Source: Nectonema munidae (Eukaryota > Nematomorpha > Nectonematoida > Nectonematidae). Taken from it: DNA of 64,000 nucleotides. The position numbers were made by a program, and so were the translations under genes. Below, piece by piece: positions 1-9,920 of the stretch. Position 1 is the stretch's first letter, and each line of letters begins with the position of its first letter. The stretch is from the NCBI GenBank assembly GCA_030549495.1, contig JAUIRK010000005.1, positions 329,501-393,500 of the forward strand, read 5' to 3'. The notes beneath the pieces are model-generated. The model saw only the letters and a list, made by a program, of their open reading frames with translations. It was not told the DNA's origin and did no database searches.

Positions 1-408
1 GTGGAAAAAGAATAAAATTATAATACATTTTAAAGGTTTATGGTAATTTGAACAGCAACCTCTTTAATACAAATGATCCATAAATTGACAAGCGAAGCCC
101 TGTTGTTAACTCAAACCAATAAAAAATTAATAAAGTCGTGTGTTGTGTCTGCTATTTAGCTGGTTATAAATTCCAGTTTTTAAAAAGGATAAAACTTTAA
201 TGAAGAAATAGCACTTTTTCTAAAAGAGATTTCGTTTTTTGTGAAACTAATTTCAAAGTCTCTCGCCAGTCTCTCAAGAAAAGAGGGCGAAGTTGATTCC
301 ATCAGAGAGAAAGGGGAGAGAACTTCGAATGGGACTAAGGAGGGAAAAGAATTTCGAAGACCGGTTAGATGCATCAACTCCTCTCTCATTATCCTCTTCC
401 GTTATCGA
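1..408. other. AT-rich stretch, no gene recognised
   Basis: Short open frames on both strands lack family resemblance. Positions 241-400 are purine-rich and could be the degraded upstream part of the MULE-like scrap that follows, but I see nothing conserved in them. Confidence 0.5.
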
Positions 409-530
409 AGGGACTCTGTACAACAGAACATGTGATGGGCTTCCAACAGCAAACAGTGCAGTGGAGGCTGAGACAGGAGTTTATTATCAAATGTTGGTTG
501 TTAAGTTACAAGGCAAACATATAAGCAGTA
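409..530 (+). pseudogene. possible MULE transposase C-terminal scrap
   Basis: The plus-strand frame contains the stretch YNRTCDGLPTANSAVEA followed by YQMLVVKL. This resembles the conserved region near the C-terminal end of MULE-type transposases, where a segment of the form 'YN..L.G.PRTNNAVEGWH..F' precedes 'LV..HP.IW'. The expected W-H is replaced and the frame runs out within about 20 codons, so at most a short decayed fragment remains. No terminal inverted repeats or 9-bp target duplication were found. The resemblance rests on one motif and could be chance. Confidence 0.33.
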
Positions 531-1223
531 TATCAAGTACTTATGGTTTAATCCTTTGCAGGTTTTGATCCATATGTTTCTACGCATATTATTTTATAAA
601 AATGTAATTTTTTTAACATTATTATAAAATACGTTTTCTTGAGAAAAAAATTTCAAAAATTTTTCCACTACCTATTTTTTAAATATTTTTTGGTGCTAAT
701 TGTCTTTGGCATTATACCGAACATAGCAGGGCACATTATTACGCATGCACCAAAATTTTGTTGTTCTTGAGTTCCAAAATTTTGGTTCAAGAGTCGAAGT
801 ATTTTAAAAGAATGGGATTCGAAGCCGGAGTGGATTTTTTAAGTACTGTAAAATGTCGAGTTACATTTTAAAACAGGAAATTTTTTTTGCAGAATCTAAT
901 AAATATATTTAGGACTTAGAAATCACAAAAAATATTATTACAAAAGAAATGTGACGGCTAAGTAAAAATAGAGGGGATAGAAAGGACGGGGGCTTTTCAT
1001 ATGGTCAAAATATTTTTCGAGCAATATAAAAACAAAATCTCTGAAGGTGATTTGTCAACTACTATGTGGAAAGTCTAGTAATAGATTCTAAAAACCAAAC
1101 TTATTTAAAAATAAATGTATTTTATATTATGAGTGTGTATGTATCTATGGGTGTGTTAGAACATTAAAATATAACATAAAAAATAATTTTTAAATGTTAT
1201 AAACATTTAAAACTGAAAGTCTG
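531..1223. other. AT-rich stretch, nothing recognised
   Basis: No open frame of interest and no repeat end that can be paired. At 808-830 there is a short GC-richer word ending CCGGAGTGG, vaguely like a hAT terminus, without a partner. Confidence 0.5.
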
Positions 1224-1388
1224 AAAGGTAAAGGTATCATAGGGTGTTTTCATCGAGAAGGCCTTTAATAAGTATGGGCCATACAATTGCGCCGCTGGTA
1301 TCGAATTATGAGGAAAGCAGGCTTGATGCGGGATCGAACCCAAGACCTTGAGTTATCGAATCCATCATCTAACCACCCTACTCACGCT
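1224..1388 (-). mobile_element. tRNA-derived SINE, copy 1
   Basis: Read on the minus strand the copy starts GCGTGAGTAGGGTGG, a degenerate pol III A-box region, and carries the B box GGTTCGATCCC. That B box matches the GGTTCGANNCC consensus exactly. A unique body follows and ends in a conserved GTGTTTTCATCGAGAAGG / GGTAAAGGTA segment (as read on plus). The same head, body and tail occur at 3574-3700 and 8264-8416, and in more degenerate form once in each unit of the right-hand array. Pol III transcription and mobilisation by a partner LINE are family knowledge. Confidence 0.82.
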
Positions 1389-1653
1389 ATAGAAATCAAA
1401 CACTCCAAAAAAATTTTCAACTAGATGTAAGTAGAACTTATAAATCAGTTTCAATTTGAAAAGAATGAATTGGGTTTCAATGATAATTGAGTTGCTTACA
1501 CAAATAAATTCAAAAACATAACAAAAATCATGAATTTCATCTAATGGAATAAGTGTTTGAATGTTTCATTTCGTTTGGAAAGTATATTTGGAAGTAAAAA
1601 ATAATGAGTGCCCAAAAAATATAGTAGTAGCAATAGAAGATATTGTACGTGTT

Positions 1654-2670
1654 CAGGGTTGCGGGGTCGTAGGTTTCAACTGGGAGTCGGATTTCTAAGA
1701 GTACTAAGAGTCGGAATTTTTTTTATCTGACTCCGACTCCTTAAGTGCAATAAAATTATTTTTTAACATGATTTCCCTGTTTGGTTTTACCAGTTGCACA
1801 ATTTAGCAGTTTTTGTTTTTATTTTTGGAGGCAATAGTGAGTGTGTGCAGTGTATATTCACACTATGTGGTCTCTCCATATGGCAACAAAAAACAATAAT
1901 AATAAAAGAAGAAAAATATACAATACTGAGAAGCTATCGTTATAAGTCTGTGTAAAAGTGTGTGTGGTCATGTGTTTGTAGTTGTTTCCTGTAAGGAGAG
2001 TGAAACTATATATATTAGGAGCTTGGCAAAGCTCAGAAGGCATTTAAAATGGCTCTCTGCGCTTTGCCAAGATACCTATATTTAATTGTGTAGTTTTTGA
2101 TTTTCAATGTCTTTTTAATATTTGAATTTAACCGAATTTTGTCCAAATCTCTTTCTTATGGGTAGATATTCTAGGTTTCAAGCAAGAATTCCATGCTGCA
2201 TTACAGCAAGTAAAACAAATATATAGAAAGACAAAGTTGAATGTTCATGAAGCGATAAAGCAATACCCTGAGATAGTTAAAGAGTCTGCTCTGTTGACAG
2301 CAGCACTTCCTCCAACACAAGTGAGCGTTGAACGTCTGTTTTCAAGGCTAAGGTTAATTAGAACACACTAAAAAGCTCCACTTAAAGAGAAACTCATTGA
2401 AGCCATCTTGTTTTTGAAAGCAAATTATTAAATATTTATTTGCAAATTTCAATTGAGTAGTCTATAAGTTCTTTAATTATGAATAAAGCCTATTTTTTAA
2501 ATGTTTACAGATAAGAAAATTGTATAGATTTGAGCTTTAACCTTGTTATTAACGTAATAATAGATTTCTACATAAGGGTCAAGGAGTCGGAGGAATCAAA
2601 AGAGTCGGAGTTGGCCTTCTAAGAATTCTAGGAGTCGGACCTTATACCATCCGACTAGAAGGAATGAAAA
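1654..2670 (+). mobile_element. hAT element relic with AGTCGGA-rich ends
   Basis: The left end begins CAGGGTTGCGGGGTCG and has repeated AGTCGGA words (about 1687, 1709) facing GACTCCGACTCC. The right subterminal part (2581-2660) again holds several GGAGTCGGA words. Between them lies a plus-strand hAT C-terminal dimerisation domain. Subterminal short repeats of this kind are usual transposase-binding sites in hAT elements. The exact right terminus (expected CCGCAACCCTG) is not seen, so it is probably truncated or diverged. Solo pieces with the same CAGGGTTGCG start occur at 4719, and a related inverted end lies near 8700. Confidence 0.65.
2187..2431 (+). pseudogene. hAT transposase C-terminal dimerisation domain (broken)
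   Basis: The frame reads EFHAALQQVKQ..., then ALPPTQVSVERLFSRLRLI, then KLIEAILFLKANY and a stop at 2429-2431. This is the hAT family C-terminal dimerisation signature, of the form 'P.S...SER.FS..G...' followed by 'E.L.FLK.N'. One TAA interrupts it after RLIRTH, at about 2369. The rest of the transposase (BED finger, RNase H-like core) is missing upstream, so this is a 3' remnant of an internally deleted element. It lies inside the AGTCGGA-rich ends described for the surrounding element, which agrees with its assignment. Confidence 0.75.
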
Positions 2671-2691
2671 TGCCAATTTAAGTAGGATTTG

Positions 2692-2714
2692 ATAATAATA
2701 ATAATAATAATAAT
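2692..2714. repeat. (AAT)n microsatellite
   Basis: An uninterrupted AAT/ATA triplet run directly follows the hAT right flank. Confidence 0.9.
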
Positions 2715-3573
2715 GAGTCACTTGAGAGTGAAGGTTTTTGGAAGGAATGCTATGAAGATAAAGAAAACAATTGGTTACTTTGTCGTATTAAAAGGTCATT
2801 TTGCTTCACAACTTCATCAATCTCGAGATTATATTGCTGATTGATTTTGCATAATTTGGCGATATATTCAGAGGACTTTATCAGTACATACGCTCTGGAT
2901 ATCTAAATCAAGTTACATGATGACAACAGTAAAAAAAATTAAAAATAACTCTTTAAAATAAAAAACACTTTCAGGTTCTTCATTTAAAAAAAATCGGGTT
3001 AAAAAGAAATCATTGTGCGGGTTAGCATGCATTTCCAACATAAATTTTTTTATGTGGTTAAATTTAATATTTAGGAAAAAGACAGTGAAAATTTTCTCAA
3101 ACTTTTTTCAAAACATTTTTGAGGAAAAGAGAAAAACAATTTTTACCGCCAAAATCGAATATTGAAGTATTGACATATTCGATTTACTTTTTCTGAATAT
3201 ACAACTAAGAAAAATTTTCGAGGTTCACATATATATTGTTTATATAATTTAAAATTGAGAGAAAATAACCAATGGGCTAATTGTGCTTACTTTTTCGTTG
3301 CCTTTTGTAGTATTGCAAATTTGATTTGATAAAAATAACGAAAATAAAAATTAATGCTAGTGATCACACTTGTATTCAATGAATACATTCTTAAGGATTT
3401 CAACTCTTGACATTCTATTTTATGTTTTCATGGGTGTGAAAAATTTTAATAAAACAATTTGAAAAAAGTTAATTGCTTAAACTATGAACTGTAAAAAACT
3501 CTTTGAGTAGAGAGATTTTCTACTTTAAATAAATGAAAAATAGATAGATGAAAAATATAATCAAGTAGAAAAA
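2715..3573. other. AT-rich stretch, nothing recognised
   Basis: Many short A and T runs; no open frame or repeat end could be assigned. Confidence 0.5.
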
Positions 3574-3700
3574 GTTTTCATCAAGAAGGCACAATTGCGC
3601 CGCTTGTATCGAACTATGAGGTAAGCAGGCTTGATGGGGGATCGAACCCAAGACCTTGAGTTATCGAATCCAGAATCTAACCAACCATACTCACGCCCCC
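3574..3700 (-). mobile_element. tRNA-derived SINE, copy 2
   Basis: Same family and orientation as 1224-1388. The minus-strand read gives the exact B box GGTTCGATCCC and the body with GCGCCGCTTGTATCGAACTA (plus-strand reading). The distal tail is cut at GTTTTCATCAAGAAGGC, so it lacks the GGTAAAGGTA end seen in copies 1 and 3. Confidence 0.8.
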
Positions 3701-4115
3701 TTGAATAAAAAGTAAAAAAAGCGTAGGAATATTTAAAGTTTCTAATGTTCAAACGATCCAAAGTATGTACTCTAGGTAGGGGTAAAGATTTTCCTCCAGT
3801 ACTAGCAAAATTTTCAAGTGTTTGCTCGCACCAGCAAAGAAATCACGACTGGAACCACGAAAACATTTTTTGCTTCTACGCATAAAGCGGAGATTACAGC
3901 GTGCAGGACAACATATACGAAAACAATTGGTGCTTAGAAAACTGATATTCTAAGAATAATAAGTTGTGACTTTTTTTCTTAGAAATATGAAATAAATGAT
4001 TTAATCTATTTGGCGTTGATGCTGAATCGAACAACAATACCTCGTGATATTGAAGCCAAGTATCAAACCTTAATTTTTATGTAATTTATAACTAAAATAT
4101 ATGAATGCTTTAAAG
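3701..4115. other. AT-rich stretch, nothing recognised
   Basis: No assignable frame. A GTTCGATTC-like word on the minus strand near 4030 was considered as a second pol III B box but has no tRNA-like surroundings. Confidence 0.45.
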
Positions 4116-4175
4116 CACTGTTTCTCAACGTGGCCCATGTGGGCCTCAATATTTTTAGAGGGTGCATATAATAAT
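4116..4175 (+). mobile_element. solo hAT-like terminus
   Basis: The sequence CACTGTTTCTCAACGTGGCC followed by CATGTGGGCC resembles the common hAT end 'CAGTGTTTCTCAACC.GGGG'. No partner end or transposase fragment was found to its right, so it is either a solo end or the start of a wholly decayed element extending into the next 500 bp. Confidence 0.4.
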
Positions 4176-4718
4176 CTGGTGAATTTATTTAAAGCTTAGT
4201 GCAGAGTATACAACTCAGCTTTTAAGAAAGTCATATTCATTAATATATTGATTACTTTATACCTACGGTTAATATATTGATTACTTTATATCTATTAAGA
4301 ATAACGTCACCGATTTTATCATTTAATACTTAACATTTGCCAATTCTGATGAGTATTTTAATCATATTTCCTTAAAAAATTCCAGACCAATGATAAATAT
4401 TAATAGGAAGTAAAAACTTGGATCAAATCGATTTGAAGACGCCTTATTTAGGACATTGCAGTGCGTTTGAGTGAGATCTTCGAATATGATTTCCGTCAGC
4501 ATCACAAATTTTCAAAAACGTTAAGTTATAACGAAATTAGTTTTGAACAGTTACAAATTTTATGCGTACAACCCTTTTAGTCAAAGTCAGAGAGTTGGCG
4601 TTAAATTTAGTATTTCTCTTCAACTGCCAAGCGCTGCAACTGATTCTACTGACAAGAAAGATTGTGTCGCACAATAAGTTGAAGCCCATCTGAATTTCTA
4701 GTACATAGGCACTTTAAT
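4176..4718. other. no gene; possible decayed interior of the preceding hAT
   Basis: Slightly more GC-balanced than its surroundings but no frame keeps a recognisable motif on either strand. Confidence 0.35.
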
Positions 4719-4860
4719 CAGGGTTGCGAGTCGGAAGAAAATGATCCAAACCGCGATTTCAAGTACTTAAAAAAATCTGAAACCGGCTCCAAATATCAAA
4801 AAATTTGAAATACTAAAACCAAGGGATTATTTCCGACTTCGTCTAAAGATTTTTATACTC
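4719..4860 (+). mobile_element. solo hAT terminus, CAGGGTTGCG family
   Basis: It begins CAGGGTTGCGAGTCGGAAG, matching the left end of the hAT relic at 1654, and contains a facing TTCCGACTTCG near 4827. No coding part remains; it is likely a deletion derivative of the same family. Confidence 0.55.
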
Positions 4861-4967
4861 ATTTTCCATATGCTTATAAAATTTAACTAATTTTTCTATA
4901 AACAAATAAAATTTATTGAAATAACAATATCCTAACCAGTTGCGGCAAGAGACTGCCTTCTTAATAA

Positions 4968-5268
4968 CCCTTTCGTGGACAGTGTATCAATAGTTACTTA
5001 GTTATAATTATCATAGGTATATATATAGGTATATCAATAGTGTATCACTAGGTACTAGTGTACCCTACCTTATGGTGGTCCTACGGGAGTTGACAGGGAA
5101 GAGGGTATGGAGGAGGAGGGAGGGGGGAACCACCCCCCCCCCCTCTATGTTTCATTACTTGGAATGATACATAAACAATTTTACCTTCGTCTGCTTTTTG
5201 AAATAGTTTTGTATATGAATCTTCTGCTTTTTAATAAATATCGTCTGATTTTTCTGGTAATGAAAGGG
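4968..5268. mobile_element. piggyBac-type TTAA MITE (copy A) with internal insertion
   Basis: The left end is CCCTTTCGTGGACAG and the right end reads CTGGTAATGAAAGGG. The core near the right end has the three boxes TCGTCTGC, TCTTCTGC and TCGTCTGA with 25 and 13 bp between them. The core and ends match the 130-bp copies in the right-hand array. About 170 bp of unrelated DNA, including a 12-13 bp C run near 5135, lies between the left end and the core, so something inserted or expanded here. The right target site reads TTAG and is shared with copy B. Confidence 0.72.
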
Positions 5269-5272
5269 TTAG

Positions 5273-5394
5273 CCCTTTGAGGACCAGTGGGTGACCAGTG
5301 ACCCAAGAAATGAAAATCGTCTGCGTTGAATATATAAAATTCCATTGAAAAAGAAAGCAGACGAATCCTCTTCAAAATGTTGGTCCTCAAAGGG
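5273..5394. mobile_element. piggyBac-type TTAA MITE (copy B)
   Basis: Ends are CCCTTTGAGGACCAGTGG and its inverse TTGGTCCTCAAAGGG, with TTAA at 5395-5398 and TTAG at 5269-5272. The core is different from other copies: one TCGTCTGC box and one inverted GCAGACGA box instead of three direct boxes. Confidence 0.75.
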
Positions 5395-5398
5395 TTAA

Positions 5399-6031
5399 GA
5401 TGAAAAAAATACACGAGTGAACATTAAAATAACCCTTCAAATTATTACATTGGTAATGCCATCAGAAAATCCGATTCAAACTCTTCAATTTTATAAGATA
5501 CCGACTATGACTCTCTTCAATCTCTTTAATGGAGTGTATAGTACAGATCATTCTTCATGAAATGAAAAGGATGTTGAAAACTGAAATAGCATCACATGAC
5601 CTGAAAAAAGTTATCAACTAAGACGAGAAAACAAAGGAACTAGAGTCGCGAGAAGTTGTAAAAAGGGAGTAGAGCGAGTAACAGCACAATGCACGCGCAA
5701 CGCACTAAGAATGCGCCATAATGGTTGTTTTGTGAGAGTTAGTTCAAGCGAAAAATAGAGCCACACAGCTAAATGAACATCAGCGTCATCACCGTGATAC
5801 CGTACGCGCATCACAAGCAAGGATTCCTTTAAGGCTTGAGGTCAAGGAGAGATTATGAAAGTTGCAAACAACAAGAAGTCCTGTTGAATGGCATTTTATC
5901 TAATAAGCAAAAAATTGGATGAGATACATTGCTTTTTTCTCAAAAATGTGACAAACGTTTTCTCATTACTGATGTCGATAAGAATTTTAGGAAATTTGTT
6001 TTCGTATTTTTTACTAGAATGGCTACTGCAA
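5399..6031. other. no gene recognised; GC-richer patch 5600-5860
   Basis: The patch 5600-5860 is less AT-rich than its surroundings and one plus frame encodes an R/Q/H-rich stretch (QLNEHQRHHRDTVRASQ) with stops. Such composition occurs in the N-terminal region of Helitron-type proteins, but there is no Rep or helicase motif, so I do not assign it. Confidence 0.3.
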
Positions 6032-6035
6032 TTAA

Positions 6036-6125
6036 CCCATTTACGGCCAATGTTCCTATTTTGGAACATAAGTAATTTCATCTTCGTCTGCGTTTTTTTA
6101 GATATCGTCTGCTTTGCATGGCCTT
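6036..6125. mobile_element. truncated TTAA MITE (copy C1, ACGGCC-end subfamily)
   Basis: Preceded by TTAA at 6032-6035. It begins CCCATTTACGGCCAATG as in copy D, but box 1 joins directly to the spacer after box 2, so the DNA between two boxes was lost as expected for recombination between direct repeats. The right end stops at GGCCTT, exactly where copy D has an internal TTAA, and copy C2 starts there. Confidence 0.72.
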
Positions 6126-6253
6126 CCCGTTAACGACCAGAATAATCAGACGATATCTAATGTAAAGCAGAAGATTTGTATTAAAGAGCTTTGATAAACG
6201 CAGACGATTTTATTTTTGTAAAGTCGACTATAGTCGATATGGGCGTTAACGGG
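6126..6253. mobile_element. TTAA MITE (copy C2, CGTTAACG-end subfamily)
   Basis: It begins CCCGTTAACGACCAG and ends CGTTAACGGG, followed by TTAA at 6254-6257. It is nearly identical to the element at 20768-20885 in opposite orientation and has the three boxes (inverse orientation) with 13- and 25-bp spacers. It appears to have landed in the TTAA inside the end of C1; the left TTAA now reads only TT. Confidence 0.78.
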
Positions 6254-6257
6254 TTAA

Positions 6258-8263
6258 AGGTAAAATCATTTTAATTGGGCAGAGAGAAGGACCTTCTAAG
6301 TACCTCTATATGACACAAATTTAAGTTAGAAATTTTCTAAAAGTATTTTTTAACAAATGCCAATTATTTAAATATCAAAAATGGTCTCGTCTTAATCAGT
6401 TGACTATTGCTTAAAGAAAAGCAACAAGCAAAACATAGATGATATCGGTTTAACTGTGAATTGATAGAGGTATATATTTTTTAGGATTTGAATATTTGTT
6501 AGTTTATGCTGTTTAGACTTTATCTAATAGAAAAAAAATTTGGCTGATAAAATACATCATCCACAAAATTTTTATGTAAAATCAAACCTGTTCTAGCGAC
6601 CAGTTTTAATTTCCTTGATTAGACAACTTTGATTTTTTATGGCTTCCTTTTGACTGTAATTATAAAAACTGGAAATAAAAGCAAGTTAAATAATAATAAA
6701 AAAAAAGTTTCGTAAGTTACAAAGTATAAAAGTTATAACTATTAAAAGGTAAAGAATCCATATTTTTCATTCACCTATATTTCAGAAAAATTCAGCTTCA
6801 AATATGATTGATTGATTATTATTATCATATATTTTTTAGTATAAAAATTGCTTCGTCACTTCCAAAGTAATTTTCATTAAAAAATTTTTTGTTCTAACGC
6901 TAATTTAAGCAGTTTAAGGGTAAACTTTTAGATGAGAGATAAGCTAATATGGTTTTACTTGAGTTTTTTCTCACTAAATTACTTTGAGTGGATCATATAC
7001 AAAATACGGACTCTAGATTTAGTCCTAATGTTTCCCAAATGTAAAAAATAAGGATGGAAAATTTCTTTATATTTTGATCTTTTTTCCATCTTAGCTTACA
7101 CATGGTTCATCATATCATTATTTTGCCTTTTAGTTAATGTTAGTAAGAAATGTTAAGATAATAATACTACACTGTTCGAAAGGAAATTGTAGAAAATTCT
7201 TTCATCTTTTAAGTATTTGGCGTAGGAGTCTTATAGTCTTACAGATAGAGGGACTTGGAATCTATTAAATATTTAAAATTTAAAATCTATCAATAATGTA
7301 TTAGAATTTCCCTTCAACTCATTAATTCTGGTTAAAAGACTAAAAATTTTATTCACTTAAAAAGTAATAAATACTTTTGTATGTTTCGTATTTTTTCTAG
7401 GATTGAAATTCTAGAGTTTACGTATATAACTACCAAAATAAGATTTCACTATAAATCGCTCTTTCAGTAATAAATGCCACACTTGCAACTCATAGGAACC
7501 ACACTTGCCTATTGTTATATAGAAGATAAATATAGGCTGGAAAAAAAACTTTGCAATGCAAACCTGGCTAAGTTCTCTAAACTAGCATCGCCTAGATTAA
7601 TCGCACATAAGATGTGATTTTACTTGGACCCATTTCAAAAAAAACTAGTAGTTTGTGTTCCAATGTTCCAAAAGGGAACGCAAACAAACTCTTACTTTTG
7701 TCGGAATCAGGTGGGAATTGATAGAGTCCTCTGCTTCATTTGGCCCTAAATGGGTTTTAAGATTTGATTTTTAGACATTCACTTTTCTCATCATTTTTCA
7801 CATTAGCGCCCATCCTCCTCGTACTTGGAGTCTGACGACGAACTGCATATACACATCTTTGAATATCCAATTAAAATAAGAGGTAGCACTCAATATATTT
7901 AGATTCTTAAGATAATGATCTTTGTTTTACTTCTGAGTTTACCAGTTTGTGGCCTCAAATCCCACACAAAAACTCTGAAATTCTCCAAGGCGGAATTCCA
8001 CATGGTTGAGAATGACTCTGCCTTAGAAGATGATGATAATAAGTAACATTTATACCTCCTTCTGGTCTAGATTTGAAAAAAGTGTGATGACATGTACCAT
8101 ATTTCAAGGTTGTTTGTGAATGTCGATTTTAGATATTCATTGAAAGATGCCCGGAATCTTACACGCTTCTGCTTTAAGTTGTTGAATTTTTTAATGATTT
8201 CGATTTGTAGTTTAGTGTCTTTATTGTATTGTCTTCAAAAAGATTGTCAAATGTTTACTTATT
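6258..8263. other. AT-rich DNA, no gene recognised
   Basis: Two kilobases with only short open frames and no paired repeat ends on either strand. No protein family is recognisable. Confidence 0.45.
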
Positions 8264-8416
8264 GGGGGCGTGAGTAAGGTAGGTTGGGTACTCGCTTTTG
8301 ATAATCAAGGTCTTGGGTTCGATCCCACATCAAGCCTACTTTCTCAAAGTTTGATACAAGCGGCGCTATTGTGCCTTCTCGATGAAAACACCCCACAGTA
8401 CCTTTGCCTTTATAAC
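8264..8416 (+). mobile_element. tRNA-derived SINE, copy 3
   Basis: Plus-strand copy starting GGGGGCGTGAGTAAGG, with the B box GGTTCGATCCC at about 8315. The body includes ATACAAGCGGCGCTATTG and the tail ends CAGTACCTTTGCCTTTA. It is the most complete copy in the window for defining both ends. Confidence 0.85.
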
Positions 8417-8682
8417 CTTTTTATCTAAGCCAAAACAATAGCACTCAAAAACTAAATTTATCTTAAATTATTTTTTCAAAAGACTTTCTATAAATTAAGC
8501 TGTCATTCTTTAATTTCATTGAATTTTTGAGCCTTTTCCTATGAGTTGCATAAACACAACGCTACACTAAAATGATAAACATTTTTTATCTTGTGTTTTT
8601 GCAACGTAAAAGCACACACTAAAGAGATCGTCTATAAATTTATTTTATGATCTAGGAATTGTGAGTGTGACTTTTTTTAGTT

Positions 8683-8704
8683 GGACTCCCAACTCCCCAA
8701 GCCT
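8683..8704 (-). mobile_element. solo hAT-like terminus
   Basis: GGACTCCCAACTCCCCAAGC followed by CTG is the inverse of a CAGGCTTGGGGAGTTGG-type end, close to the CAGGGTTGCGGAGTCGG ends at 1654 and 4719. No partner end is identified. Confidence 0.4.
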
Positions 8705-8816
8705 GAATGTAAGCGAAGTTCAGACATCTTAAATCAATATTACATTTGAAAAATGAGAGAGAGATAGAAGGACGCAAATAAACTTAACAAATAAATCAAG
8801 GCATAGTATTCAAAAG

Positions 8817-8846
8817 ATTGATGGATGGATGGATGATGATGAGGTG
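8817..8846. repeat. (GATG)n / (GAT)n microsatellite
   Basis: Four to five GATG repeats run into GATGATGAG. Confidence 0.85.
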
Positions 8847-9518
8847 ATGAGTTGAATGAAAACAATAATGATGTGATTGTGGTTAATGCTAATGTTTTAT
8901 TGACCTTGAAGATTGTGTTGTGTGTCTTTTGTTTTTAGTACAAGGCTCAAACTAAATCACATTGCATTTTTTGGAAAACAAATGACAAACTAGCATAGCC
9001 TAGGATGGTACACATCATCTACTTCTAAAATCATCTTCGATTTTATTTTTCTAGTTATTTTGGAAAGATGATGAAAATAATTGGATTAGATAAACACCGA
9101 TCTTAAGGATCACAAGAAAGCCTTTTTCATTCTGACCTTTCCATTGGGGTAATGTGATCCAGGAACAACTCCTCTCAATGTGATCTAGTTTTAGGCAAAT
9201 TAAGATGCCAGTCTATTCTAAATGATATATACAGTCAAACCTCTTTAAGACGCTCATCAAAGAGACTGTCAAATTTTGACCGTATTAAAGAGGTGTAATA
9301 AGTGAAATTTAATAATTTGTATTTTTAATTAAAAGTTTAAGAATTTTTACTAACTAATTTTTTTAACATCTTCATTAATAAACTCATCTTCGGCTTTAGC
9401 AAATATAGACCACATATCAAGAAGACCTTTTTCTATGCAAAATTATCTTCGATTTCTTCCCAATTTTCAATACTTTCTTTGTCTTTGTATTTGAAATTAT
9501 TTTCTCAATCTTCATTAA

Positions 9519-9648
9519 CCCATTTAAGGCCAAGCAAAGCAGACGATATCTAAAAAAACGCAGACGATTTATATTCAAAGTCATTGAAAAAAGCAGACGA
9601 AGATGAAATTACTTATGTTCCAAAATAGGAACATTGGCCGTAAATGGG
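9519..9648. mobile_element. TTAA MITE (copy D) inside the Tigger
   Basis: A 130-bp element flanked by TTAA at 9515-9518 and 9649-9652. Ends are CCCATTTAAGGCCAAGC and the inverse of CCCATTTACGGCCAATG. On the minus strand the boxes TCGTCTGC, TCGTCTGC and TCGTCTGC are separated by exactly 25 and 13 bp. This is the cleanest dispersed copy. Its position inside the Tigger shows it moved after the Tigger arrived. Confidence 0.88.
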
Positions 9649-9920
9649 TTAATATGTGGCATAGTGGGAACTATTGACATATCCATCTGGTGCTTGAAAT
9701 TTATCAGCAACAATGTTTAATAAAGAGTCAAGACACTTTTACACTTTTCCCTTCTTCAAAGTGCTCACATTCTGTTAAATTACTTTTCGGGAAAGTAAGC
9801 AGCTTTGAAACACGTGAAAACCATTTCTGCTTTGACGCATTTAATAGCTTCACTTATCCATTTTAACAGCGTGAAGTACATTGATGCTTGAAACAAGTTG
9901 TGATATATTCGTTATATCAT

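Larger units (their letters stand above)
8417..9229. other. no gene; a hAT-like end and a microsatellite
   Basis: Apart from the hAT-like end at 8683-8704 and the GATG run at 8817-8846, listed separately, nothing is recognised. Confidence 0.45.

Noticed and set aside
2692-2714. CRISPR-like short repeats
   Set aside because: Plain triplet microsatellite; nothing in the window has repeat-spacer structure.
4000-4080. Another tRNA-like or SINE B box on the minus strand (GTTCGATTC)
   Set aside because: No A box, body or tail of the SINE family around it.
5600-5870. Helitron N-terminal remnant
   Set aside because: Only R/Q/H-rich composition; no Rep, helicase or CTRR-type end seen.
8264-8335. 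A tRNA gene
   Set aside because: It has a perfect B box, but the cloverleaf pairing is poor and the same head is followed by a shared SINE body in several copies.
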